This document shows, piece after piece, positions 18,413-28,644 of a DNA stretch of 49,983 bases. The stretch spans positions 1 to 49,983 of the forward strand of contig JASEJD010000011.1 in assembly GCA_030016715.1 (NCBI GenBank). Reading direction: 5' to 3'. The DNA comes from Methanobacteriaceae archaeon. GTDB taxonomy: Archaea > Methanobacteriota > Methanobacteria > Methanobacteriales > Methanobacteriaceae. Below the pieces are notes generated by a model. The model did no database searches. It saw only the letters and a list, made by a program, of their open reading frames with translations, and had not been told where the DNA came from. Numbering within the stretch: position 1 is the first letter of the stretch; the number at the start of each line of letters is the position of its first letter. The position numbers and the translations under genes were made by a program.

Positions 18413-21133
18413 ATGATTAATATGTCCCACCAACTTGAAGAACTAGGATTTAAAAAAAAAACTTGTATAACTTGTGGAAATGAATTTTGGTCTATTGAAG
18501 ACAGAGATACTTGTGGGGACGCTCCTTGTGATAAATATGAATTTATAGGAAATCCTGCAACCCACAAAAAATATGATCTAGCAAGAATTCAAAAAACTTT
18601 CATTGATTTTTTTGAAAAAAATTCTCACACTCCCATTGACAGATACCCAGTTCTAGCGAAAAGATGGAGGGACGACGTTTTTTTAGTGGGAGCATCTATA
18701 TATAACTTTCAACCATGGGTAACTTCAGGGATGGTAGAACCTCCAGCAAACCCATTGGTAGTGGCACAACCTTCTATAAGGCTCAATGATGTGGATAATG
18801 TTGGTAGAACTGGCAGACACATGACTTGTTTTACAATGGGGGGACACCACTCATTTAATTCTTCTGATAATACTATTTACTGGGAAGATGAAACAGTAAG
18901 GTATTGCCACGATTTTATAAAACACTTAGGAATAGATCCTTCTGAAATAAGCTTCATAGAATCTTGGTGGGAAGGTGGAGGAAATGCCGGCCCTTGCTAT
19001 GAAATATGTGTAAGGGGAGTAGAATTAGCCACACTAGTTTTCATAAAATATAAGACGCTTCCTAAAAATAAATATAAAGAAATTCCACTTAAAGTTGTAG
19101 ACACTGGATATGGATTGGAACGATTTGCCTGGATATCACAGGGAACCCCCACAGCATATGATGCATCTTTTGGGCCTGTTATTAATCAATTAAAAGAACT
19201 GGCCAATATTGAAGTTGATGAACATATATTAGCAGAAAATGCCCGTGTTGCAGGGATGATGGATATTGAGACATTTTCTGATCTTCGAACTCTAAGAATG
19301 AGAGTAGCAGAAAGATTAGGTTTATCTTTAAATGATCTAGAAAAATCAACTAAACCTATGGAAGCTATTTATGTAATTGCTGATCATACGCGCTGTTTAG
19401 CATTTATGCTGGCAGACGGAGTAATACCTTCAAATGTAAAAGAAGGATATCTAGCAAGACTGGTTTTAAGACGCACAATCCGTTTTATTAATGATTTAAA
19501 TCTATCAAATTCTCTATCAGATATAATGGATATTCAGCTTGATTTTTTATCTCAAACGTATCCTGAAATTAAGCATCATCACCATCATATACATAATATT
19601 ATAGAATTAGAGGATAAAAGATACTTAAAAACAGTATCCAAGGGTAAGCGCTTGGTAAAAAAATCCATAAATTATCTTAAAAAAGATAATATGGATGAAA
19701 TGCCTCTGGAAATGTTAATAAAACTTTATGATTCCCATGGAATTCCGCCGGAAACGACCATGGAGATTTCAAAGAACGAAAATTTTAAAGTTAATGTTCC
19801 GGATAATTTCTACACACTTGTTGCTAGCCAACACTCTGAAGAGCTAGAGGAAGAAAAAGATGACGTGGAATTAGATTTTCCCGAAACCGAACTTTTGTTT
19901 TACAGTAAACCTCACGAAACAGAATTCAGTGCAGAAATAATTGGTTTTTATGAAAATAATGTAATATTGGATCGTACATTATTTTATCCTGAGGGTGGAG
20001 GGCAACCATCTGATATTGGATTTTTAGAGTTCGATAATTTTAAAGTAAAGGTAATACACTGCGAAAAAATTGATAAAATTGTTTTACACCAGGTTAATGA
20101 ATCAGATATATCTAGATTGAAATCATTTATGGGTAATTCAGTAAAAGGGTGTATTAATTGGGATAGACGAATATCACTAGCCAGAAATCATACTGCTACC
20201 CATTTAATTGTTGCTGCAGCTAGAAAAATATTGGGAGATCATATATGGCAAGCAGGAGCTCAAAAAGGTGTAAAAAGATCAAGGATCGATCTTTCTCATT
20301 ACAAGAGAATAAATTCCAATGAAATGCAAGAAATCGAATTTCTTGCCAATAAATATGTGATGGGTAATTACTATGTATCTGCCACTTGGATGGATCGAAA
20401 CGAAGCAGAAAAAAAGCATGGTTTCATACTTTATCAGGGAGGAGTGGTCCCTGGATCAGATATAAGGGTAATAGAAATTGATGGAGTAGATGTACAAGCT
20501 TGCGCCGGGACACACGTTTCTGAAACTGGGGATATAGGCTTAATTAAAATAAATAGGACTGAAAGAATACAGGATGGTGTGGAGAGGATTGATTTTTCTG
20601 CAGGAGAAGCAGCAGTGGAATCTATGCAGAAAAATGAAAATATTCTAAGTGAAAGTTCAGCTATTTTCAAGGTTGAACCTCAGCAACTTCCAAAAACATG
20701 TGATAGGTTCTTTACAGAATGGAAATCATTAAAAAATAAGATAAAAAAATTAAAAGACGAGATAGCAACCCTTAAAATCGAAGCACTAGGAGATAGTTTA
20801 GTTAAAATAGATAATTTAAAGGTTTTAACTAAAGAGATTGACGCGGATATGGACGAATTACAACGAATAGCTCTTGATCTAACAGAAAAGACAAATAAAG
20901 TTGATGTAGTGGTTATTGGAAATCTTGAAGGAAAAATTGTAGGAGCATCTACAAAAAAGGCTATTGATCATGGAATAAAAATAAATGAAATAATTCGAAA
21001 TTCAGCTAAAATACTGGGTGGTGGAGGTGGTGGAAGACCAACACTTGCTCAAGGAGCAGGTCCTAAATCTGAAAAATTGCAAGAAGCTCTTGATAATGCT
21101 CTTAACTTTTTAAAAAATGTTATAAAACCATAA
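18413..21133 (+). CDS. alaS: Alanyl-tRNA synthetase
   Basis: AlaRS charges tRNA-Ala and clears mischarged Ser/Gly. The 906-residue archaeal form starts with a zinc-like CITCGNEFW/CGDAPCDKY module, followed by the class II catalytic core (FTMGGHHSFNSSDN; PCYEICVRGVE) with the archaeal insert, the editing domain motif HTATH near residue 602 and CAGTH near 700, and the C-terminal DHHA1 domain with a glycine run GGGGGGRPTLAQGAG. A run of five histidines lies in a poorly conserved linker (near residue 387) and looks like chance. ATG 18413 or ATG 18422 could be the start; neither has a clear ribosome-binding site. Confidence 0.97.
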   Translation: MINMSHQLEELGFKKKTCITCGNEFWSIEDRDTCGDAPCDKYEFIGNPATHKKYDLARIQKTFIDFFEKNSHTPIDRYPVLAKRWRDDVFLVGASIYNFQPWVTSGMVEPPANPLVVAQPSIRLNDVDNVGRTGRHMTCFTMGGHHSFNSSDNTIYWEDETVRYCHDFIKHLGIDPSEISFIESWWEGGGNAGPCYEICVRGVELATLVFIKYKTLPKNKYKEIPLKVVDTGYGLERFAWISQGTPTAYDASFGPVINQLKELANIEVDEHILAENARVAGMMDIETFSDLRTLRMRVAERLGLSLNDLEKSTKPMEAIYVIADHTRCLAFMLADGVIPSNVKEGYLARLVLRRTIRFINDLNLSNSLSDIMDIQLDFLSQTYPEIKHHHHHIHNIIELEDKRYLKTVSKGKRLVKKSINYLKKDNMDEMPLEMLIKLYDSHGIPPETTMEISKNENFKVNVPDNFYTLVASQHSEELEEEKDDVELDFPETELLFYSKPHETEFSAEIIGFYENNVILDRTLFYPEGGGQPSDIGFLEFDNFKVKVIHCEKIDKIVLHQVNESDISRLKSFMGNSVKGCINWDRRISLARNHTATHLIVAAARKILGDHIWQAGAQKGVKRSRIDLSHYKRINSNEMQEIEFLANKYVMGNYYVSATWMDRNEAEKKHGFILYQGGVVPGSDIRVIEIDGVDVQACAGTHVSETGDIGLIKINRTERIQDGVERIDFSAGEAAVESMQKNENILSESSAIFKVEPQQLPKTCDRFFTEWKSLKNKIKKLKDEIATLKIEALGDSLVKIDNLKVLTKEIDADMDELQRIALDLTEKTNKVDVVVIGNLEGKIVGASTKKAIDHGIKINEIIRNSAKILGGGGGGRPTLAQGAGPKSEKLQEALDNALNFLKNVIKP

Positions 21134-21293
21134 ATTTTCATCCATACATAAAAAAGCATTAAAAGAATTAAAATCTTGTTTTTAAAAGTTTTTATTTATT
21201 TGTAATTATGATCTATAGAAGTGTTTTTATTAATCTTAAATCATATTGATAAGGAATAACTTTATAAATTAAATAGGACATTGGAGGCATATT

Positions 21294-22550
21294 TTGAATA
21301 TTCGCAGCATTGAGGAAATTAATCACAAGATCTCATCTGGGGATGCCACCGTACTGACTGCAGAAGAAATTAGCCAACTGGTGCGTGATGGAGAAAAACC
21401 AAAAGCCGAGGAAATTGATGTGGTTACAACTGGTACTTGTGGTATAATGTCGGGAACTGCTGCAATACTTCACTTGAAAGTATCAGAACCTGGTAAATTT
21501 AAAAAAGCCAAAAAAATTTTATTAAATGGGGTGCCAGGATATCCTGGGCCTTGTCCTAATGAATTTTTAGGAACAATAGACTTGGTTGTTTATGGTACAA
21601 CTCACAGTATTTATGAATCAGATTATGGGGGCGGATTCCTTCTTAAAGATATTATATCTGGAAAGGATATAGTTGTTGAAGTTGAATCAGTTGAGGGTGA
21701 TAAATTAGAAACTACTTCAAACATTTCAGAGATTGCCACGGCCAAAATAATTGGAACTAGAATGGCATTCAAAAATTACACAGCATTTATTAATCCAAAA
21801 TCGGAGCATGTATCTTCTATTTTCCATGCTATACCTATGGAGGGCCCTTTTAAGGGTATTTCATTTTCAGGGTGTGGGGAGTTAAATCCAATACAAAATG
21901 ATCCAAAAATGAAGACTATATGCATGGGAACAAACATTCTTTTAAATGGCTCCGAGGGGATCATGATTGGGGAAGGAACTCGAAGCACATCCGAAAAGCC
22001 TAATATCATGGTTGCTGCTGATATGCATGATATGGATCCCCATTTCATAGGGGGATTCAAAACAGCTGCCGGACCGGAAATTTTTAATAGTATAGGTATT
22101 GCCATTCCCATTTTAAATCAAAAAATTTTAGAAAACACTTACATATTGAATGAAGATATTAATTTGCCCATAGCTGATATTAGGGGTAGACATAACATTC
22201 TATCAACCACTAATTATGGTGTTATGTGGAATGATGTTGATGAAAGACCATCTTACCACCCTAAAAAATGTAATGAGTGTGATTTATGCTTAGTTAGAGA
22301 AAGATGCCCCACTATCGCATATAAAAGATATCTTAACAGAAAAAGATGTTTTGGATGTGGAATGTGCGCATATTCATGCCCATATGGTGCTTTCACTATG
22401 AAAACTGGTAAAGTTAAATTTGAAATTGACCAAGAAATAGTTGAAACAAAGGTTGCTTGTCGCCAATCAGATATTAGAAGAGCACGAGAAATTACTTTAA
22501 AGCTTAAAGAAATAATTAAAAATGGCGATTTTTCAATACATAAATGTTAA
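21294..22550 (+). CDS. DUF39 / methanogenesis marker 16-type metalloprotein, probable CoM sulfur-insertion enzyme
   Basis: The 418-residue protein combines a DUF39 domain (VVTTGTCGIMSGTAAILH near residue 44; SFSGCGELNPIQNDP; MGEGTRST region) with two C-terminal 4Fe-4S motifs (CNECDLCLVRERCP and CFGCGMCAYSCP). DUF39 proteins insert sulfide to make thiols: one group makes homocysteine from aspartate semialdehyde, and the methanogen-specific marker-16 group has been linked (MJ1681, ComF, as I recall) to the last step of coenzyme M synthesis from sulfoacetaldehyde. The ferredoxin tail points to the latter. Start is TTG 21294 with GGAGG upstream. thiI follows 12 bases downstream, so two sulfur-transfer genes are joined. 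Confidence 0.8.
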   Translation: MNIRSIEEINHKISSGDATVLTAEEISQLVRDGEKPKAEEIDVVTTGTCGIMSGTAAILHLKVSEPGKFKKAKKILLNGVPGYPGPCPNEFLGTIDLVVYGTTHSIYESDYGGGFLLKDIISGKDIVVEVESVEGDKLETTSNISEIATAKIIGTRMAFKNYTAFINPKSEHVSSIFHAIPMEGPFKGISFSGCGELNPIQNDPKMKTICMGTNILLNGSEGIMIGEGTRSTSEKPNIMVAADMHDMDPHFIGGFKTAAGPEIFNSIGIAIPILNQKILENTYILNEDINLPIADIRGRHNILSTTNYGVMWNDVDERPSYHPKKCNECDLCLVRERCPTIAYKRYLNRKRCFGCGMCAYSCPYGAFTMKTGKVKFEIDQEIVETKVACRQSDIRRAREITLKLKEIIKNGDFSIHKC

Positions 22551-22562
22551 AGAGGATATTTA

Positions 22563-23720
22563 ATGCCGGAATATGAGATGATAATTGTAAGATATGGAGA
22601 ACTTGGAATAAAAAGTCCCCCAGTTAGAAGAAGATTTGAAAAAAAGCTCATTTCCAACATTAGATCTTCTCTTGAGTGCAAAGTAGATATTCAACAGGGT
22701 AGAATTATTTTATCTGATTTAGATGTGGAATTAGCAATTGAAAATTTAAAAAAAATACCGGGGATAGTATCTTTCAGCCCCGCAATTTCAATTAATACTG
22801 ATTTTAATTTGATAAGAGACTCCATTATAGATTATACAAAAAAATTAGTTTCTGAAGATTTATTTTCAAGTGATAAATCATTTGCTGTTAGGGGTAAAAG
22901 AGTAGGAGTTCATGATTTTACCAGTCAAGAAATGGCTGCATTTGTAGGTTCAGTAATAATATCTGAAACCAATTCACCAGTTAATCTTACTAATCCAGAT
23001 TTTGAATTCTTTGTAGAAGTTAGGGAAGAAAAGACTTACATTTATCATGAAAAAATTTCAGGATTAGGGGGTATGCCTGTTGGTACACAAGGAAAGATTG
23101 TTTCGTTACTATCTAGTGGAATTGATTCTCCTGTCGCCACTTTTTTAATGATGAAGAGAGGTTGTGAGGTAATAGCTCTCCATTTTAACAATGAACCCTA
23201 TACCACTTCTAAATCAACACAAAAGGTAAAAAAAATTGCTGAAAAATTAAAAAGTTATTCCTCGGGAGTTAAATTTAAACTATATATGGTAAAGTATGGA
23301 GATTATCTCAAGAATTGTAAAGATTATGGGCCAGAGAGAATGACTTGTGTATTATGCAAAAATGGTATGTACAAAATTGCTGAAAAGATTGCCCAAGAAG
23401 AAAATGCTCTGGCTATAGTTGATGGTAGTAGTTTAGGCCAAGTAGCATCTCAAACTCTTCCCAATATAGTTGTAACTCGAAATTCAGTTAAGACTCCCAT
23501 ATTAAGTCCTTTGATTGGTTTTGATAAATTAGAAATTGAAAAGATTGCAAAAAATATTGGAACATACGAGATTTCAATTGAATCAGATAGGGGTTGTTCT
23601 GCTGTACCCCGTTATCCAGAAACAAATTCAACCATTGAAAAATTATTAAAAGCTGAAGAAGATGTAAACACTATTGATGAATTAGAAAAGGTTTTTTTTT
23701 CAAAAGAAATTATATATTAG
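22563..23720 (+). CDS. thiI: tRNA 4-thiouridine synthetase ThiI
   Basis: ThiI adenylates uridine-8 of tRNA and installs sulfur. The 385-residue archaeal protein has an N-terminal ferredoxin-like/THUMP region (residues about 1-170), the PP-loop SSGIDSPVA near 183-191 and a conserved CVLCK in the catalytic domain. The C-terminal rhodanese domain of E. coli ThiI is absent, as usual in archaea. GAGGAT lies just before ATG 22563, only 12 bases after the DUF39 gene, which suggests an operon for sulfur transfer. Confidence 0.93.
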   Translation: MPEYEMIIVRYGELGIKSPPVRRRFEKKLISNIRSSLECKVDIQQGRIILSDLDVELAIENLKKIPGIVSFSPAISINTDFNLIRDSIIDYTKKLVSEDLFSSDKSFAVRGKRVGVHDFTSQEMAAFVGSVIISETNSPVNLTNPDFEFFVEVREEKTYIYHEKISGLGGMPVGTQGKIVSLLSSGIDSPVATFLMMKRGCEVIALHFNNEPYTTSKSTQKVKKIAEKLKSYSSGVKFKLYMVKYGDYLKNCKDYGPERMTCVLCKNGMYKIAEKIAQEENALAIVDGSSLGQVASQTLPNIVVTRNSVKTPILSPLIGFDKLEIEKIAKNIGTYEISIESDRGCSAVPRYPETNSTIEKLLKAEEDVNTIDELEKVFFSKEIIY

Positions 23721-24014
23721 AATAAAATATTCATTACTACTCTTTTTAAAGATATATTAATCATTTAAACTTATCCTATAAGATTTGCAATGCCAATACT
23801 CTAAAATTCAACTGATTAAATACTTTGGAATCAATATATAGTAACTTATATATGATCATAACAGCATATTTTTTACATGGATAAAGTTTAATAGACAACT
23901 TAAATGGTTTTTGTTCGTTTTTCAACTTAAATATACAATAAACCATTAATATTGCAATTGAGTTGTTTAAAAATACTATGAAATTATTTGAATTTTATTT
24001 GGAGGTGTTTTTAT

Positions 24015-25112
24015 ATGAAAACAACAATTAGTGTAATTAAAGCAGATGTTGGTAGTGTAGCTGGACACGCAGTGGCTCATAAGGCCTTACTTAAAAAGTG
24101 TGATGATATTCTTAATACAGCCCAACAAGAAGGACTTCTGGAAGACTATCATGTAACCAATTGTGGTGATGATATTGATCTTATCATGACCCACAAAAAT
24201 GGTGAAGAAAATGAAGAAGTTCATCAATTGGCTTGGAATGCTTTTCAAGAAGCAACAAAGGTAGCCAGAGAATTAAAACTCTACGGTGCAGGTCAAGACC
24301 TTTTATCAGATACATTTTCGGGTAACATAAAAGGTATGGGTCCTGGTGTAGCAGAAATGGAATTCAAAGAAAGACCAAGCGACCCGGTCATCATATTCTG
24401 CTGTGACAAGACAGAACCCGGAGCATTTAACTTGCCTTTGTTTAGAATGTTTGCAGATCCCTTTAATACTGCAGGTTTAGTTATTGACCCTTCATTACAT
24501 AATGGATACGAATTTGAAGTATTTGATGTAATGGAACATAAAAAGGTGAAATTATCTTGTCCTAGCGAAATGTATGATTTATTAGCTCTATTAGGTACAA
24601 TCAGCCGATATGTTATTAAACATATATACCGTAAAGATGATAATGAAATAGCTGCATCAGTAAGTACTGAGAGATTAAATTTAATGGCCGGAAGATATGT
24701 AGGAAAAGACGACCCGGTGGCAATTGTAAGATCTCAATCAGGATTCCCAGCAGCAGGAGAAGTAGTAGAACCATTTTCATTCCCTCATCTAGTGGGAGGA
24801 TGGATGAGAGGTTCTCACAATGGTCCTTTAATGCCAGTTGCACAAAGAAATGCCCACCCTATCCGATTCGACGGCCCTCCACGGGTCATAGCACTAGGAT
24901 TCCAGATTGCTGATGCAAAACTAGTAGGACCACTAGATCTCTTCGATGATCCTGCATTTGACCGAAGTCGAGATCAGGCTTCAGAAGTTGCAGAATATAT
25001 GAGAAGGCACGGTCCATTTGAACCACACCGATTACCAGCAGACGAAATGGAATATACCACTCTACCCGGCGTACTTGAAAAATTAGAGGATAGATTTGAA
25101 GATATTGACTAA
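24015..25112 (+). CDS. fbp: Fructose 1,6-bisphosphate aldolase/phosphatase (archaeal bifunctional type)
   Basis: This enzyme combines triose phosphates and dephosphorylates the product, driving gluconeogenesis from CO2-derived carbon. The family start KTTISVIKADVGSVAGH, DIDLIMTH, the metal-binding block CCDKTEPGAFNLPLFRMFADP, and RSQSGFPAAGEVVEPF are all present. Length is about 365 residues, typical of this single-domain class. I start at ATG 24015, directly after GGAGGTG; an in-frame upstream ATG at 23988 would add nine residues and puts the ribosome-binding site inside the gene. A T-rich stretch follows the stop and may end transcription. Confidence 0.96.
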   Translation: MKTTISVIKADVGSVAGHAVAHKALLKKCDDILNTAQQEGLLEDYHVTNCGDDIDLIMTHKNGEENEEVHQLAWNAFQEATKVARELKLYGAGQDLLSDTFSGNIKGMGPGVAEMEFKERPSDPVIIFCCDKTEPGAFNLPLFRMFADPFNTAGLVIDPSLHNGYEFEVFDVMEHKKVKLSCPSEMYDLLALLGTISRYVIKHIYRKDDNEIAASVSTERLNLMAGRYVGKDDPVAIVRSQSGFPAAGEVVEPFSFPHLVGGWMRGSHNGPLMPVAQRNAHPIRFDGPPRVIALGFQIADAKLVGPLDLFDDPAFDRSRDQASEVAEYMRRHGPFEPHRLPADEMEYTTLPGVLEKLEDRFEDID

Positions 25113-25216
25113 ATCAATCATCTTCTTTTTTTTATTATTTAATAATACTAAATGAATATATAAAGTGAATTTAGATATTTAAAAAATAAATAATGCTCAA
25201 ATTTGTTCATATTTAT

Positions 25217-25888
25217 TTAAATATCTTTTTTTATCAGATTAAAAGGTAGATCAATCACTCTATCTACTTTGTCAATAATTACACCATCGCCAGTAGCAAC
25301 AACACCTTTAAATGAATTTGATAATTCCTTTATTTCAAAATCTACTTTTCCAGAAAGTATAACTTCTCCTTTTAATTTTTTAGATTCTAACAAGGTTTTA
25401 GTTAAAACTGCTAGTTTTCCACTGAAACTAACTTGTTTATCAAATAATACATATATATATTCTGCTTCATACTTGCATAAAACATCAAAAATTTTCATCA
25501 AGGCCTTCTTAGTAGTTTTTTTATATTTATACTTTCCAAAAACAGCGTTAACATCTCTTAGAAATTCATCATCACCTATAACAAGTTTATCATAATTTCC
25601 TTCGCAGATAGTTTCAACAGTTATTAGAACGTTATAACCGTCAATTATAATTGTTTGGTTTTTCAATTGTTTCAAATCTATTTTTTTCTGACTTCTTGAT
25701 TCTGAAACTTCTTTAGAAAAAACAGTTCTTGAAAGTAAGTTTCTCTCTTTTTTATCTAATACATATCGATTTGCAACAAAATTCAAAGCATTTTTTTTCT
25801 TATATCCTAGATTAAGAAGAAATCTCAGATCATACTTAGCAGATACGATTTTTTCAGAGTTACTTTTTCTAAGGACTATTTCTTTCAT
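25217..25888 (-). CDS. DUF434 protein with NYN/PIN-like C-terminal domain
   Basis: The 223-residue protein has a helical N terminus (YDLRFLLNLGYKKKNALNFVANRY) typical of DUF434 and a second part that starts with IIIDGYNVLI near residue 82, the usual opening of a NYN/PIN-type nuclease fold, and later has acidic residues (YVLFDKQVSFSGK, VVATGDGVIID) where PIN enzymes hold metal-binding aspartates. A role in RNA processing or decay is plausible, but I know of no proven function. The DUF357 gene sits just upstream on the same strand with a 19-base gap. Confidence 0.7.
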   Translation of the reverse strand: MKEIVLRKSNSEKIVSAKYDLRFLLNLGYKKKNALNFVANRYVLDKKERNLLSRTVFSKEVSESRSQKKIDLKQLKNQTIIIDGYNVLITVETICEGNYDKLVIGDDEFLRDVNAVFGKYKYKKTTKKALMKIFDVLCKYEAEYIYVLFDKQVSFSGKLAVLTKTLLESKKLKGEVILSGKVDFEIKELSNSFKGVVATGDGVIIDKVDRVIDLPFNLIKKDI

Positions 25889-25907
25889 AATTATATCATA
25901 AATAGAT

Positions 25908-26141
25908 TCATATTAGGTCATGCATTATTCTTATTGCATCTAATAGGCCATGAGCATAAGTAATACATCCAAAAGAAGTTATATAATCTTTTTTTTCAAG
26001 ATAATAAATAGTATCAGTATTATAATTCATAGCCCTTTCAATAATATCTTTTTCTCGGTTGCTGAGTTCAATGCCTTCAATTCCATTTAAATTTCTTTTA
26101 AATAATTCAATGTCCTTCTTAATTCGTTCTTCGTAATTCAT
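25908..26141 (-). CDS. DUF357 protein
   Basis: A small, helical, charged protein of 77 residues ([45 protein letters not shown]) that fits the DUF357 family, a short archaeal helical-bundle protein of unknown function. I start it at ATG 26141, with GTGAT four bases upstream; an in-frame TTG five codons earlier is the alternative. It precedes the DUF434 gene by 19 bases and probably shares its transcript. Confidence 0.75.
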   Translation of the reverse strand: MNYEERIKKDIELFKRNLNGIEGIELSNREKDIIERAMNYNTDTIYYLEKKDYITSFGCITYAHGLLDAIRIMHDLI

Positions 26142-26195
26142 TTTATCACAAGGCAAATATTGATAGGATTAATAAAATTTTAATATAAAAATCAA

Positions 26196-26774
26196 TTAAA
26201 TCCTTTTTTTCTTTAACTGCATCCAGGAATGATATACTCTTTGTATAACAGTAAAATAGCCCAATATCATAACTATTATAACTGCTATCTCAATCAAATT
26301 TGTTTTTAATATTAAAGTGAGGATTACACCGGCTAATATAATAAATATTCGCTCAGCGCGTTCTGCTATTCCTACATCACATTTTATTCCTTCTACTTCA
26401 GCTCTAGCCCTAACATAACTAACAGTTAAAGAGGCATGTAAGGCAAGGATACCAATTATCCAGTTAGAATAACCACCATATATGAGGCCGATTAAAATAA
26501 ATGCATCAGCAAATCTATCGGTGGTTGAATCTAAAATTCCCCCAAACTTGGTGGGTGAATAATTATTTCTTGCAACAGCACCGTCAATCACATCCATAAA
26601 TCCACTTAGGATTATTAAAATAGCCCCCCAAATTAAATCTTGAGTAGCAAACATGTATGAAGCTATTAAACTAATAATCAGCCCAATAATAGTAATAATA
26701 TTAGGATTTAAAGGAATTTTTCTTGCGATAGGGTTAAGAAATGATCTAAGATATGGTCGTAATTGGTTTAGCAT
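26196..26774 (-). CDS. CDP-alcohol phosphatidyltransferase, probable archaetidylinositol phosphate synthase
   Basis: An integral membrane enzyme of 192 residues with the signature DG-x2-AR-x8-G-x3-D-x3-D (DGAVARN...[13 protein letters not shown]), where the aspartates hold the metal and CDP-archaeol. About six transmembrane helices are visible. In Methanothermobacter the corresponding gene makes archaetidylinositol phosphate from CDP-archaeol and inositol phosphate, and the gene position here agrees with that locus. Without a clear distinguishing residue set, archaetidylglycerol phosphate or serine synthases remain possible. The start ATG lacks an obvious ribosome-binding site; the DUF357 gene lies downstream. 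Confidence 0.8.
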   Translation of the reverse strand: MLNQLRPYLRSFLNPIARKIPLNPNIITIIGLIISLIASYMFATQDLIWGAILIILSGFMDVIDGAVARNNYSPTKFGGILDSTTDRFADAFILIGLIYGGYSNWIIGILALHASLTVSYVRARAEVEGIKCDVGIAERAERIFIILAGVILTLILKTNLIEIAVIIVMILGYFTVIQRVYHSWMQLKKKRI

Positions 26775-26859
26775 AATTTAACTTATTAGTTCCAGTGATA
26801 TATATGTTGATAAAACAATAATTAAAAATCTGAGATTAATATAATTTTTAGTTGATAAT

Positions 26860-27462
26860 ATGAATATAATGCGAATAGAACCCCAAAATCCGGATAGAAA
26901 TAAAATTGAAAAGTTAATTGAAATATTAAAAAACGGAGGGGTAATCTTGTATCCTACTGATACAGTTTATGGAATAGGTGCCAATATATTCGATGAAAAT
27001 GCAGTAAAAAAGGTTTATTCAATCAAAAAAAGAAGTTATGCTAAACCCCTTTCTGTTTGTGTTTCTAATATTGATGAAATTGAAAAGATAGCATATTTAA
27101 ATTCGAATTTAAGGAAATTTATTAGTAAAATTTTTCCTGGTCCGTTTACAGTCATTTTAGAAAAGAAAGAAAATGTGCCTGATATTATAACAGCAGGCAG
27201 TAAAAAGATTGGTGTAAGAATTCCAGATAGTACTCTTTGTATGGAATTATCAAAAGAATTTCCAATAACTACAACCAGCGCCAATATATCTGGAGAAAAA
27301 ATACTAGAATCGGCGGATCATATTTTAAGGGAATTGGGAGATGTATTTGATGCGATAATCGATGCTAGTTCTGTTAAAAATATCAAACCTTCAACCGTGG
27401 TTGATCTTACTGGTCCCAAGCCAAAGATTTTGAGAAAAGGTTCAGAAATGCCTTTTCAGTAG
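26860..27462 (+). CDS. L-threonylcarbamoyladenylate synthase (TsaC/Sua5 family)
   Basis: This enzyme makes threonylcarbamoyl-AMP for the t6A modification at position 37 of ANN-decoding tRNAs. The 200-residue YrdC domain shows GGVILYPTDTVYGIGAN, KKRSYAKPLSV, PGPFTVILEKK, and TTTSANISGE near residue 140, all hallmarks of the family, and it lacks the extra C-terminal Sua5 domain. Start could be ATG 26860 or ATG 26869; I keep the first. It begins a rightward unit and is divergent from the phosphatidyltransferase gene. Confidence 0.93.
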   Translation: MNIMRIEPQNPDRNKIEKLIEILKNGGVILYPTDTVYGIGANIFDENAVKKVYSIKKRSYAKPLSVCVSNIDEIEKIAYLNSNLRKFISKIFPGPFTVILEKKENVPDIITAGSKKIGVRIPDSTLCMELSKEFPITTTSANISGEKILESADHILRELGDVFDAIIDASSVKNIKPSTVVDLTGPKPKILRKGSEMPFQ

Positions 27463-27637
27463 ATTAGTGAAATTTTAATATAAATAAAATATTATTATGG
27501 ATTATTAATAGGCTGTAAGTAAAAATTATTCCTATAATCCCTTAAATTTGCTAAAACATCTAAAGAAAGGAGCAAGTAAATTTCTTTAGTATAAATATTT
27601 TTATGATAAGAAGCTAAAAAAATAATGAGGAATAAAT

Positions 27638-28351
27638 TTGAATGTTTTGTCTAATATGAAGAAAAACACCAAGATACCTGTAGGTTGTTCAATTGATCAT
27701 ATAATGGGTGGTGGTGTTGAGAAGGGAACTCTAACTCAATTTTACGGCCCTCCTGGTTCTGGAAAGACTAACATAGCGCTTAATTTAACAGTTCAGACAG
27801 CTAAAAGTGGTGAAAAAGTTATTTATATAGATACAGAGGGCGGAATATCTATAGAACGAATTAAACAGCTAGCAGGAAATGATTTTGATAGTTTAGCAGG
27901 CAGAATAATAGTTTTTGAGCCTACAACTTTTAAAGAGCAGAATGAAACATTAAATAAAATAGAATATTTAATAGAATCTAAGAAAGAAGCAATTGACGTT
28001 ATTATACTGGATTCTGCTGTGGCTTTGTATCGTTTAAAGGAGGGAAATTCACAACAATTTAATCGCGAATTGGGAATGCAGATGGCACTTCTATCCAAAA
28101 TAGCCCGTAAACATAATGTTGCAGTTATCATAACTAATCATATTTACTCTGTTTTTGACGATAACGGGCATAGTTCAATTGAACCAGTGGGCGGCACCAT
28201 CTTGAAATATTGGAGTAAGACCATGGTTGAACTAGAAAAAGGGGATATTATTGGAGAGAGAATTGCTATTTTGAAAAGACACAGAAACCGTCCAGAAGGA
28301 CTTAAAGCAAGATTTAAAATTGTTGAAAATGGATTAAAAAATTGTATTTAA
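27638..28351 (+). CDS. radB: DNA repair and recombination protein RadB
   Basis: RadB is the archaeal RadA paralogue without the N-terminal helix-hairpin-helix domain. The 237-residue protein has the RecA core: Walker [10 protein letters not shown] near residue 37, YIDTEGGIS, Walker [11 protein letters not shown], and [10 protein letters not shown]. The start is TTG 27638, with GAGG seven bases upstream; ATG 27656 is the alternative. Euryarchaeal RadB assists homologous recombination with RadA and the Hjc resolvase. Confidence 0.92.
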   Translation: MNVLSNMKKNTKIPVGCSIDHIMGGGVEKGTLTQFYGPPGSGKTNIALNLTVQTAKSGEKVIYIDTEGGISIERIKQLAGNDFDSLAGRIIVFEPTTFKEQNETLNKIEYLIESKKEAIDVIILDSAVALYRLKEGNSQQFNRELGMQMALLSKIARKHNVAVIITNHIYSVFDDNGHSSIEPVGGTILKYWSKTMVELEKGDIIGERIAILKRHRNRPEGLKARFKIVENGLKNCI

Positions 28352-28644
28352 AATTTAAGGATGTAAATATTTCAGTAATTGCAGATTTTTGATCTTTTTA
28401 TAGTTTTTGGACTATAATCATTTTTGCTATATTTCTGTAAAATTTATTAATAGGAGCAAATAATACTGTTATAATCATTAATTAAATAGTAAATTTCCCA
28501 TGATTTACTAGATAATTGGAGAATAAAATTATATTAACGAGTTACATTCTAATAAAAAAATTTTTGAATTAACTCTAAATTTCATCATAAACTAATTAGT
28601 GTTATCAAAATGGATTTTATGAAACATTTAATGTTGTGATATAC

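Noticed and set aside
19572-19590. Run of five histidine codons in alaS, possible metal site
   Set aside because: It is in an unconserved linker between domains and most likely chance.
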